From Metopolophium dirhodum (taxonomy: Eukaryota; Arthropoda; Insecta; Hemiptera; Aphididae): DNA of 64,000 nt. The position numbers were made by a program, and so were the translations under genes. The stretch is taken from the NCBI RefSeq assembly GCF_019925205.1, contig NC_083560.1:58884270-58948269 (forward strand). Direction: 5' to 3'. Numbering within the stretch: the stretch's first letter is position 1; the number at the start of each line of letters is the position of its first letter. The notes under the pieces were generated by a model. That model did no database searches, was not told the DNA's origin, and saw nothing but the letters and a program-made list of their open reading frames with translations. Of the stretch, positions 33,617 to 44,345 are shown piece by piece.

Positions 33617-35440
33617 CTAAAATATATCGGGCGCCTCTTTGTCCCTTGGCAGTGGGCCCATGAGGTCAAGACGTGACACTAACTGTAGTGGTTTCTCTGG
33701 TAGTATACTGCAGATTGGTGCCCTAGTCAGTTGGTTGTTACATTCGGCCTTTTGACAAATATCACATGTCTTGATGATTCGTTTGACTGTCCGATACATA
33801 TTAATTAGTTTGTATTGTAATTTGACGATTTGGCACACTTTGGAGGTTCCCATGTGTCTATACTTTTCATGAGTTTCTTGGACGATAGCTTCATTCATGA
33901 CTCGTGGGATCATTACTAAATATCGCTCGTGTTCGTTTTGTGTGAATAGTAGGTCCTTGCAGATGATGAAGTGTTTACTTCTCTTGCGGGCCACTTGTAA
34001 AAATATTTTCTTTAATTTATCGTCCCTTTGCTGCAGTTCTCGGAGATGATCGAATTGATGCATGAGTTTCGAGCTATAGTTCATGAGGGTTAACTTATTG
34101 ATAGTAATTTGGATTTTGGTGTTCCCTAGGTCCTCATTTGGTGATTGTGGATATCTGGTGAGAGTGTCGGCTCCTATATTTTCTTTTCCCGGGATGTGTT
34201 CGATAAGTAATTGGTATTCCCACCTTGTCAGTCTAGCATTAAGTAGTTGACAGCTGTTGAGGAATGTAAGTGCTTGGTGATCGGTGAGGAGATGTGTTTC
34301 ATGTCCTAATATGTAGTTACGAAATTTTTTACAGGTGAAAACGATAACTAGAAGTTCTAATTCGGTAGTACTATAATTTCTTTCGGCCGTTTTAAGTGTG
34401 CAGCTGATAAAGCTTAACGTTTGATGTTGTCCTTCATCAGTCATCTGAAATAGCTTCGCTCCAAGATGAGTGTTTGATGCGTCAGTACTAATGTAGAACT
34501 TCCTTGAAAAATCCGGATATTGAATAATAATGTCCTCGAGAAATTGTAGTTTGATTTCTTCAAAGGCGTGTTGTTGAGGGGTGTCAAATGTCCAAGTGAT
34601 GCCTTTTTTGGTTAGTGTGCTGAGGACTTCAGTATTTTTTGACAGGTCTCGGATGTACTTTCTGTAAAAGTTAATGAATCCGAGGAACGCTTGTACTTGT
34701 TTTTTGTTTTTTGGAGGTTGGAAGTTTTGGATGGCTTGAATTTTTTCGGGGTCCATGGTTATTCCTTTCTCCGATACTACATGTCCTAAGAATATGATTC
34801 TTTTCCTTAGGAAGTGAGATTTTTTCATGTTGATTTTGATATTGTATTTTTCAAATTTGGCCAATATGGCTTCCAAGTGGTTCAGGTGCTCCTTGAAACT
34901 GTTGGATGTTATGTGTAAGTCATCGACGTAGATAGCCACGAATTGCAGAATCTCGGGTCCAAGAACGTGATCAAGCATTTTTTGGAACTCTGCGACGGAA
35001 TTGACGAGTCCAAATGGTAATACTTTATACTGGTGATTCCGTCCCTTGTGTAAAAATGCTGTTTCTCTGCAATCCTTTCTTAACGAACACTGCTAATATC
35101 CGGCTGTCAGGTCGATTAAGCTGTGATACTTGACGCCTTTAAACTTGTTCATTATGTCCTCCATGTGCATTGGTCGTTCTCTGTCGGATATGATTCTGGT
35201 ATTAATTTTTCTTGCATCGAGACAGATTCGTACGTCTCCGTTCTTTTTTTCTACTCCAACCATGGGTGAAGACCAGGGTGAACTTGAGTGTTCAATGATT
35301 CCTAAGTCGAGCATCCATCGGATCTCTTGGTCTATTCTGAGTGATTTTGACATAGAAATTGGATATGGTTTTTGATATATTGGTTCACCCGGAGTGATTC
35401 TTATTTGACACTCAAAGTTTCGGATTTTTCACGGGTTGTC
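33617..35440 (-). pseudogene. pol: G1 Ty3/Gypsy reverse transcriptase, RNase H and integrase zinc finger
   Basis: Two in-phase frames, 35353-35096 and 35092-33617, are separated only by one TAG codon (35095-35093) in the reverse transcriptase. Visible motifs in order: LGIIEHSSSPWSSPMVGVEK, DVRICLDARKIN, SLIDLTAGY, YVDDLHITS (near 34930; catalytic Asp pair present), FLGFINFYRKYI, STDASNTHLGAKLF and TELELLVIVF plus LTDHQAL of RNase H. LTRYPQSPNEDLGN is followed directly by an HHCC integrase zinc domain (HEKYRHMG, CDICQKAE). There is no macro domain between RNase H and integrase, in contrast to G2 and G3. The frame ends in MGPLPRDKEAPDIF, where the integrase core starts. Confidence 0.8.
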
Positions 35441-35550
35441 AGAAAAAATGTGTTGATATTTTTCCATAATGACGTTAAACTTCTTCTGTTCCTCTGGTTC
35501 AATGACGATGGTGTCATTTGTCTCGTCGTGTTCCAATAAAGTTATTTCCC

Positions 35551-35925
35551 TTATATTTCCGATTGGTGATATTGTTTTAGGGAGTTCCTTCGATATGGAA
35601 TCGAGTACGGCTGGTTATTCACTTCATGTCTTATAGTATGGTTCCTGAAGTTGATTTGAGCATTGTATTGATTAAGGATATCTGCTCCTATAATGCCCTT
35701 TTCATTTAGTCCTTCCACTTGTATAAAGTTGGTGTGGATCACTGCTTGCTTGAGTTGGCACTTGCAAAATATCTGTTTGTATATTTTGCATACTTGTTTA
35801 CCTACTGCGTTGCTTATTCGTACTCCGGTGATAGGGAATTGTGGAATAGTAGGGTCCTTTTTAATTATAACATCGACGATTTCTTTAGTAAGTACGCTGA
35901 TAGTAGCCCCTGTGTCGATGTATTA
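35551..35925 (-). pseudogene. pol: G1 retropepsin
   Basis: The minus strand encodes YIDTGATISVLTKEIV (catalytic DTGA at 35916-35905), PQFPITGVRI and GIIGADILNQYNAQINF, the standard retropepsin order with the active-site and flap-distal Gly-x-Asp-x-Leu parts. A stop precedes the active site, and the frame shifts before reverse transcriptase, so the polyprotein is broken on both sides. No gag was recognised upstream. Confidence 0.65.
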
Positions 35926-36468
35926 TCGTTTTACGTTTTTCGTTGTTTGGTCTGCTTTGCTTTTGATCGCGCCGGGAACGATACAATTATAGCTCGTGCG
36001 CCCGGTACAGCAATACTTGTACGCAACGTTCACACACCGATCGACTTGTGTTTGTGTGTATATATGTTATAGCGACTCAAAGGAAGTGGACGGGTTCGCC
36101 GTGCAAGACCAGAGAGTGCTAGTGTGTGGTGGGTGTGTGAGTGTGTAGATGTGATAGTGTGTAAGCTTATAAAATAATGACAGAAAGGTAACTCTATTTA
36201 ATAATGGATAACACGGTTGCTGGTAAAAATGGTTGTTGTATTGTACACAAAATAAATAATTATTTGTGGACACAAGGAATATAAAAAAAATCACAGCAAC
36301 ATAAAGGTATAAAATATGACTAATAATATTGTGGCCCTTCTGGCCCAACAGGATATAATAATAAATAATAAACTCACAATTTGGACGGTGCACGGCTGGC
36401 CAGCTGCTACTTATCCTGTATAATAATGAAAATAATAATAATAACACAACAATGAATATAATGCCCGC

Positions 36469-36680
36469 GGCGATTAGCGTACGCGGCAAAATTGATACAA
36501 GTGGCGATTCGCGACTTCACTTATACAAAATAAAAATAAGTATGGCAATTCGTGCCTTAAATTTTACAACACAATAATGGTCATGGCGATTTGCGCACAC
36601 TAACATTAACGAAACAATATATTAATCTATACTACAAACAATATAAATTTTACACCTCGGCACGGCGATTTGCTCACGTA
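36469..36680 (+). repeat. Five degenerate GGCGATTNGCG repeats, about 40-bp period
   Basis: GGCGATTAGCG (36469), GGCGATTCGCG (36503), GGCAATTCGTG (36544), GGCGATTTGCG (36585) and GGCGATTTGCTC (36664) recur at 34-, 41-, 41- and 79-base spacing, in an AT-rich background. This suggests a worn tandem array in a regulatory or LTR region. Confidence 0.55.
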
Positions 36681-36851
36681 ATTTCGGCGTTGGCGTAACG
36701 GGATAGACTGACGATTCCGGCGGCCGTGTTAAAGCTTCCACACAGCGAGCCGTCGGCGGCTGCATTACATAACTCATTATCTACATTTATCTATTACATA
36801 ATAATTCACGGACGACACAATTGACATAAAAATAATAAATACAAAACTTGC

Positions 36852-36852
<1 letters not shown>

Positions 36853-36893
<41 letters not shown>
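36853..36893 (+). repeat. (GT)n microsatellite
   Basis: About twenty uninterrupted GT units. Confidence 0.95.
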
Positions 36894-36894
<1 letters not shown>

Positions 36895-36942
36895 TCGGTC
36901 GGTGTGGACGGACTATTACGACGCTACCGCCGGCGCGAACAG

Positions 36943-37963
36943 CTTTGCTTTGAAGGGGCGGCTATGCAGTTAACTATACCAGGCTTTTGCCTCTACTAGT
37001 GGATGAAAATTGGTGAGGGTGATTATTTTAAAATTGTTGGCTTACCCATGATAGTGGGTAGGGTTTGATCCTGTTTTTAGTGGTTGGGGGGGGGGGAGAG
37101 TTTTACCTAAAAGTCGGGTGTGGGCATGAACAGAGAAGGAGTTTTTGTAGAACATTGATTTAGATTGGGTACGGATTTAGAGTTTTGGATAGACTTGAAA
37201 TTGGCAGATTTTAAAAGGACCGAGTTTTTGACGATAGAGGGCATACTTGTTACCGTGCGAATACCGATGTTTTGGACAGATTCGATGCGTTTCCAGTGTG
37301 AGGGACCGATAAAGGGTGCCCAAGAGGGGCCTGCATAAGAGAGAATTGGAGAGACGTAGAGTTTTAGAATGTTGAGTTTCGAAGTCTTTGGGACGGGGCT
37401 AGAACGGTTAAGTATGGGGTAGAGCATTCCGCGAACGCGAGTGGCCTTTTTAGTGATGTTTTGGACGTGTTTATCGAAGGTGAGGCTGCGGCCGATTGTA
37501 ACGCCAAGGTATTTTGCGTGATTGGACCAGTTCACTGGATGATTGTCGAGTATTAATGGTGGGATGGGTGAAGTATTTAAACGTCCGAAAAGGATACCTA
37601 CGGTTTTGGTCGGGTTTATTTTGATTCTCCAGCGATGAAACCATGTAGTAGCTAGGTTGAGTTGGTGTTGTAATTGTATGGCTGCGCGTTTCGGGTTTTT
37701 GTTGAAAGTAAAGAACATTGTGTCGTCAGCGAATAGTGAGAGATGAGCTTTTAGAGTTGTTGGTATATCGTATATGTACGTCAAGTAGAGAGTAGGAGAG
37801 ATGCAGGATCCTTGAGGGACACCTGCGAGTATGTACCTAACGAGAATGAGTCTTCGATTTTTGTGATGAAAGTGCGGTCAGTGAGAAAGGATTCGATGAT
37901 TTTTACGATTTCAGTCGGGATGTTGAGTTGAGATAGTTTGTAGAGGAGACCTACGTGCCAGAC
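36943..37963 (-). mobile_element. 5'-truncated copy of the Jockey element
   Basis: It ends in two CAAAG units and shares the 3' UTR (CCTCTACTAGTGGATG) and the C-terminal half of ORF2 with the intact copy at 4856-9334. Homology stops at GTGCCAGAC (37963), within the reverse transcriptase, which is the usual result of incomplete reverse transcription. No clear target duplication was found. Confidence 0.85.
37107..37963 (-). pseudogene. Truncated Jockey ORF2 (RT palm and C-terminus)
   Basis: The open part (37784-37107, about 225 codons) contains LSLFADDTMFF and the thumb/tail region of ORF2, and continues upstream through AGVPQGSCISPTLY. A frameshift near 37838 separates this from the TDRTFITKIEDSF segment. 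The C-terminal end is rearranged relative to the intact copy (it finishes in SLFMPTPDF). It lacks endonuclease and most of the reverse transcriptase and is not functional. Confidence 0.8.
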
Positions 37964-38960
37964 TAGGTTTGGTCGTCTCTCCAGGGGCGTATATATTGAC
38001 CATCGCGGCTGCTTCCGTCTGCGGGAATGGCCGGTAGTAGTATGTGTCTTTTATGGGTATTAAGTGGTATATTTACAACTGTGGGTAATGGGTTATTGAT
38101 GGTTAGGGTCTAAGGTTACATTCTTACTGTTATTGTTGTTGTTTTAACATTTTATTAAGTCTTAACTTTATTAAGTCTTAATTGAGGGGAGAGGTATGCT
38201 CTAAAAAAAATGTAATATATATAAAATATGGTACCCAAATTATTATAATATTGAAGTATACGAAAAAAAGTATAAAAATTATATTTTTATTAAATTAATT
38301 GATAAAAACTGTTTTTGCTTAATACTACGATAATCAAACAACAGTAGGTATGCGATGAATTATGACGGACAGCTGAAGTTTTATACAGATTTGTATTTTA
38401 CTATTTTATGTTAGGTATCTATTTTATTTAATGTAAAATTGTCTAATTTTGTAACTTCATAATATTATTATGTTGTTAATTTGTCTAATAAACCAATACT
38501 AAAGTATATATAAACATGCAATAACGAAAAAATATTCTAAATACAATTTGAAATATAACCTCCATGTGTTATGAAACTTATTTATGCATCACTCACATTG
38601 TTCTGCGACCTTTTTGGACAAATATAAAAATACAAGAAGTGTTATGCAGCCTTATCTATAAGTTATAACTTAAGACCTAGACGCCTGGTAACGATTTGAA
38701 AATGTTCCCCAAACATTCTGACGACATTACAACAATAACTGGAAAACTGAAAAGACGATCCATATACCCAATAACTGTTATTATTTCAACCTAATTTGGA
38801 GTTCAAAAATATCAAAGTAGATGAATAATTTGAGAATCACGTTTAACGAACTATTTCAACACCAAACCAACTTTAGTCGTAATTTAACGATCAAATGTGT
38901 ATGAGATTTACTCAAATTGGTGTTGAATCTACACTAGTTTTCTATGTGTGCGCCTGTTTA
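37964..38960. other. AT-rich intergenic DNA, nothing recognised
   Basis: No motif-bearing frame or repeat was identified. Confidence 0.45.
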
Positions 38961-38968
38961 GTTTAGGG

Positions 38969-39562
38969 CAGTGGTAACTTTTAAACTTTAACACCAACTT
39001 GAAAAAAAATCTGACAGCCCCCTTCCTTAAGAAAAATGTATTGGTACACAAGTATGCAATGAAAAATTAATTTATTGTTTATAAATAAGTACCTATATAT
39101 GTTTTATTATAATATCTTGTCTACGTGTATACAAATATTTAATATTATACTGCCTACATTATTTCTTCGATTCAGCAATGATGTTGAAAATACATAAATA
39201 CAATTAAATACGCAAAATACGACGATCATTATTACTATAAAAACAATATACAACGAACACGGTCGGAATCTCATGAGTATACTAAATACAAATGGTCTAA
39301 TAGAACTCAGATAACTGTTATTATGATAACAACCGAATTTGACAGGCGACGAAGAAGAATGATTACTCTAAAAATACAAAATATACATGTACAGTAATTT
39401 GTAGGTACATATACCTACTGCATAATGTTGTCGAAAAAAATTAAAACTGTCACCGCCCCAATTACCTATTTGTAATCCAATGCCCCCCAATTAAGCTTTT
39501 AACTTCTATAGCCCCCTAAGCTGGATAGCGATACCACCCACTTGGCACTTTGGGGAACACTG
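38969..39562. mobile_element. Non-autonomous hAT element with perfect 8-bp target duplication
   Basis: Left end CAGTGGTAAC, right end GGGGAACACTG (inverse CAGTGTTCCCC). GTTTAGGG flanks both sides (38961-38968 and 39563-39570). No transposase is present; the interior is AT-rich with short runs of C near the ends. Confidence 0.8.
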
Positions 39563-39587
39563 GTTTAGGGTGAGCATCATGGTCAGG

Positions 39588-40241
39588 GTGGTCATACCCG
39601 TGGCTCTCGAAGACTTTTTTTTGTTCCCCCAACAATTAAATGAATTATAACAAAATCGTTATATTATGATCGTATACAATTTACATTTTATTGTTATAAG
39701 GTAGGAGTTACCGGGAGTCGGTCATATCACGATAAAACGCGATGAACATGAACAGCGTGAATACTATTCACAATCACACAATCGCACTGTTTTCTTCAAT
39801 CAAAAGTAAATTTGCCTCCTTAAGAGTTTTGGAAACTGTGTTCGCAAGAAAAATTCCCAACATTACGGAATTTTTCTCTTGAAATTTAGTCATTATTTGG
39901 AAGTACGTATATTTGTGAATCAGCATTTTCTACAATGAATTTAATAAATTCTAAATCAAAAAATCGTATTCACTATTCGTCTTTAGAATCGTGTATCAGA
40001 TTGGCCACCACATAGTGTTCAATTGATGTTGAAAAATTGGCTTCTGAAAAACAATTTCAATTATCACATTAATTAATCAATTAATTCTAAATATAAGTAA
40101 CTTAATCTGTAATGTAATAATTTGTGCTATATATAAAATAAAATTTACATAAGTACATGATTTTTTTGTTCTGCCGGCCCCCGGTGTTTTTATGAAATTG
40201 TAAATTGGCCCACCAACTACAAAAGGTTGGTCCACCCGATG
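39588..40241 (+). mobile_element. hAT element with a transposase fragment
   Basis: It begins CAGGGTGGTCATACC and ends GGTTGGTCCACCCG, a worn CAGGGTGG inverted terminus. The flanks match at only about five of eight bases, so the boundaries are tentative. It carries the transposase tail at 39899-40072. Confidence 0.5.
39899..40072 (+). pseudogene. hAT transposase C-terminus (GTF2IRD2/ZBED5-like type)
   Basis: The frame reads GSTYICESAFSTMN, LINSKSKNRI, SLESCIRLATT, then a TAG (40013-40015), then VEKLASEKQFQLSH and a TAA. The Cys-Glu-Ser-Ala-Phe-Ser-x-Met-Asn block followed by Arg-Leu-Ala is the dimerisation tail of this hAT branch. One internal stop and loss of everything upstream make it a relic. 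Confidence 0.65.
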
Positions 40242-40559
40242 TAGGTAGACGTGATCTTGGTTTTATGCCACCGCGCTACCGCGTGTGTATAAAATTGCGG
40301 ATATCGTGTAGATTTTAATAATTGTTTATATACATACACGATTCTGCCAATTGATTTGCTATATACCTACCTAAACAATTATGTGTGGTTTTTAAATTTA
40401 AATGTAACGTTGACACACCTAAACCATGTAAAACTGATGGTAGGTTCATATCTATCGTTTTGTACAATATAGGTACCTCGTTTAGGTTTGGCTTGAATTC
40501 AGTTGATTTGAAAACAAAACTTTCTAAAAAATAATATTTTAGTTTCACATACTTTGAAC

Positions 40560-40950
40560 CAGGGCTTGTATTTGAGAAACAAATCCGTTTTAGGTTATTT
40601 ACAATTAAAACGTTAGACAATTTTTGCGTTTAACGTTATTTAGAAATAAAACGTTATTCAACTTTTGCGTTTATCGTTATTTAAAATAGTGTTAGTACCT
40701 ATTAAATTTAAAAATAATAACTAATGCGGGTAGGTAATGGCCCGGATACGGAATATAATATTATATAATCAATTCTTAGATTTTTGGCATGAAATAAATG
40801 ATTCTACAAACTATAATATATTTTGTTAACTGTTATGTTTTTTTTTGCGGAATTTAATTATTTTTGATTATCGCTTTCCGTTATAATAACGTTTACAAAT
40901 TTCAATCGATTTTTGTCAAAATCACGTTATTATAACGTTTGCAAGCCCTG
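40560..40950 (-). mobile_element. hAT-type MITE, second copy
   Basis: Ends CAGGGCTTGTATTTG and AACGTTTGCAAGCCCTG. CTTTGAAC (40552-40559) and CTTTAAAC (40951-40958) are a 7-of-8 target duplication. The interior (ATAACGTTTACAAATTTC, ATTATCGCTTTCCG) matches the copy at 11819-12375 in reverse, with an internal deletion. The open frame 40315-40620 crosses the left end and is incidental. Confidence 0.8.
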
Positions 40951-41502
40951 CTTTAAACATTGTTGGACTTATCATATTTAATATGCTAACTAGGCCTTAT
41001 AGCTTATTTCCTCGTGATAACTGACATTAAGATACCAACTAATTACAACATATCTTTTGGGAAACATCATAAGCCTTAATTTGGTACCAAAAATAATAGC
41101 GTTTCTGCGTATGACGGTAGCATTATCAATTATTGTCTACAGTTCAGAAATGTAATTTTGTAGTTATAAAATATAGGTAAGATAAAATAAATGTCAATTA
41201 TAACTATGTATTATAATATTATTATAATACTACAATAGCAAGCACTTTATACGATAGCAAACAAAATATATAATGGAAAATAGTTGCATTAGAAATAATG
41301 CAGAATCGTGTGAAACTTACGTATTATATATTATATCATGTTACCGGCAATAGTATGTGTAATGTAGTAAATAAATAAATCAGTAATAAATAATTCAGTC
41401 ATTATATATAATAATATAATGCCAAGGTATTTTATACAGTTTTAAAAATGACCGAAATTATCTAGCGATATTTATATTCTTTAAACGACATTATATAAAT
41501 TA

Positions 41503-42180
41503 CTAGCTGATCCTGTGCACTCCGTTACCCGTTGAACGTACAGACTGTATTCGACTCAAACTTTGTTTAATCCGTTATTTAATATTCGGTGTACGATGTT
41601 CTAGACTTATCTTAACTTTTCTGTTGCCCGGAATAAAAATTCTGATTCGCAGCAGTATATTATCAGGTAGGCTGCAATCTACCTGCGGTAGATTGTGGAC
41701 CCCGTGCTGTTGGTACGTAAGTGTATGATTTAACTCTAAAGTATTAAAGTTGTACCAAGTTTGTCGTTTTTACTTAATTCCACATGCAGTGGATTAATAT
41801 AATCAATAAATATAAAATTCTAACCTAATCTTACCGTACTAAAATCTGATGAATAAAAAAAATCGAATTTAACCCTTTTTTAATTAGCCTATCTTCTTCC
41901 CAGAGGTCTAATCTACACACAAACATTCATTTATAAATTGATAAAAAATAATAATACAAATCAACAAACATGCCCGATTAACCAATAGCAACCAATATAT
42001 AATACACTATTATTATTTTTATTTTTATTTTTTTCCGGATAACCCTTATCACTTAGTGGTATGAAAAATAGATAGTAGCCGATTCTCAGACTTACTGAAT
42101 ATGCATATAAAATTTCATAAAAATCGGTCAAGCCATTTCGTAGGAGTATGCATTGTGACACGAGAATTTTATATATTAGA
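41503..42180 (-). mobile_element. Non-autonomous Helitron-like element, 678 bp
   Basis: On the minus strand it begins TCTAATATATAAAATTCTCG after an A (42181) and ends ACAGGATCAGCTAG before a T (41502). Its 3' half is closely related to the elements at 18865-19304 and 26021-26868. No coding capacity; the frame 41961-42188 is incidental. Confidence 0.8.
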
Positions 42181-42999
42181 TCATACATAATATCATATAA
42201 TGCCTAATCAAAGTTAAATAATATTTTATCGCTTAAATTTGAAACACCCACAATAAGTGTCGCATTTAGGGAAGGAAAAAAGGGGAAAATAGCGAGCGAC
42301 TACTGTCTACTTGTCACTTTATTAGTATATAATATTATATTATTATGTGCTGTTCTTTACTCGTTTAAATACGTGGGGTCTAAAAAATCTAAATTCGTTA
42401 AAGGCGCTTCGCCGGTGCGTGTTGTTAAAGCACAACGTTGTGAGCATGCGTAAAAACAGAAAATCATCAACTTCGGAAAGATATAACTTCCAAAATAATG
42501 ATTGCAGCAAATTTTTTTTTCGCACCATCGTTCAATTTGTTGATTACGGTATATTAGTGTGACTTTTTTCAATTTTTTTTCTGTACATATAGGTATGGGG
42601 CACAACGTTTACATACGTGTAAAATCTTAATAATTGTGAACTATTCGTTTAATAATATAGGGCATAAGAACATATTATTATTATTATTCGTGGGTAGGTA
42701 CTTGAAACTGTACCTGCCTACGTATATTATTATATTTCATATAGGTAGGTACACAATGACATTTACAAATAAAAGGAATGTATTTGATTTTTCTAATCAT
42801 GATAACATTTTTAAGATATTTCGACTAGTTTTTAGTTATTTATATACATATTTTCAACTGTCAATTTTTTTAGTTTTTTATTTAAAAAATTTCAATAAAA
42901 TTGTATTCGTTAGGTCAAAAATCTTGGCATTTGATACAAGGTTCTTCATAAGTTGTTATAATAGCAGTTGACAAGTATTAAAGACACATAATATATAAC
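42181..42999. other. AT-rich intergenic DNA
   Basis: Overlapping open frames on both strands at 42343-42605 and a hydrophobic frame at 42636-42971 show no family motif; the latter's right part may already be diverged family R sequence. Confidence 0.35.
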
Positions 43000-43470
43000 C
43001 ACGATTTTTTTATAAACATTTTAAGTTAAAATTCATCATAATCTTGAAAATTTGCTTATTAGGTATTTTGTACTTTATAATGTATAAAATGTTCAATTTT
43101 TATAGCTAAGGTTTTGAAAAAATAAAACAAGGTTTTTTTTAAGTAGTTCACACTATTACTAAATAATCTAATATATAGTTTTTAAGTTCAAATTTGGATT
43201 AAATTAGATATTTAAACGAAGAATAAAGATTTTAGTTATTTTTTTGTAATTTAAAAATATTATTTGTGGGTACTGGGTAATATAAACTCAGTACTTTGTG
43301 GGTAGGTGACAGACCGTCAAACGGTTAGTCTTTTCTCAGAATTATTTTTCGTATACAATGATTTTATTTCATCGAATTCAAATTTAACACATTCATTACA
43401 ATGATCCGCAGGCATAAATACGCTATTATTGTACAGCAAAGCGGTACCCGTATTTTCCCACCTTTTTTTT
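43000..43470 (-). repeat. Family R fragment (left end)
   Basis: The minus strand begins GTGGGAAAATACGGGTACCG and continues with GTTAAATTTGAATTCGATGA and AATAATTCTGAG, the left-end block of family R. Confidence 0.6.
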
Positions 43471-43849
43471 TTGCATTTCAATTTACATTTCCACTTTTTG
43501 CACTAATTCAGTAATGTATATTAAATAAAATAAAATTGTATTTTCCCTGTTGTTATCTCTTTACGTTTTTTTCATTTGGTGTATAACCAACGATAATATT
43601 ATACGCGTATTCAATTTTTATTATTTAGCAACCTATACATCTTATCGTTTTGTTTTTTTCTTGTTATTCTAGTAATGTCGATTAAGTATTATAATAAACG
43701 TTCTTAACAGTGTTGTACTGTTGTGGTTTATTTGCTTTGACTTAGTTTCGTAATAATGCCATGTAAAACTGTGATTTAAGTAGTATTAATTTCGTATATA
43801 CCTTATATTTTTTAGTATCATAATAAAATACTTACAAAAAATGTTAATA

Positions 43850-44345
43850 TAAATATTTATCTTCTTACTAAAATAATATTTTTTATGGGTGTCTAAGTTC
43901 GAATTTGATAAAATCGAGACAATTTTCAAATTATTTTGATTTAGAAATTCATAAAAAATGTTCTTTTTATATCTAAGATTTGAAAATGTAATACAAGATT
44001 CCTCATAAGTTTGTCTACCTTTGTCAAAAAAAAATATCTACCGGAAAGTTGAATTTAACTATCAGGCTACCGTATTGATAATAACAATATAATTAATATA
44101 TTAATATAAAATATCCTATGTACTGACAAACCGTCTCCGCTCAGAATTGTTTATACAATGATATTATACAATCGGAAACGTCACAAATTAGTTTTGTACT
44201 GAATCGTGTGAACGAAAATTTCTAATATTTTGTGGAACCGTGTTATGTGGAATCGTAAATCACTGAATTTAACACCTTCCATTACTTACAGTGAACCGCA
44301 TAACACATATAATAAACATCAGAGCGGTACCCACTTTTCCACCTT
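43850..44345 (-). repeat. Family R fragment (left end, second)
   Basis: The minus strand begins GTGGAAAAGTGGGTACCG and includes CAATTCTGAGCGGAGACGG, and the later TTTGACAAAGGTAGACAAAC block. It lies tail-to-head with the fragment at 43000-43470. Confidence 0.6.

Larger units (their letters stand above)
35926..36942. other. Possible G1 leader region with repeats
   Basis: Upstream of the G1 protease (minus strand) no gag frame is evident. The stretch holds the GGCGATT repeats (36469-36680) and a GT microsatellite (36853-36893). The open frames at 35693-36072 (plus) and 36067-36489 (minus) have no family motif. An LTR could be hidden here, but no second copy was found to prove it. Confidence 0.35.

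Noticed and set aside
36060..36940. Candidate G1 long terminal repeat
   Set aside because: No second copy, primer-binding site or terminal TG...CA pair could be demonstrated.
42343..42971. Overlapping small frames on both strands
   Set aside because: No motif; they are near diverged family R sequence.
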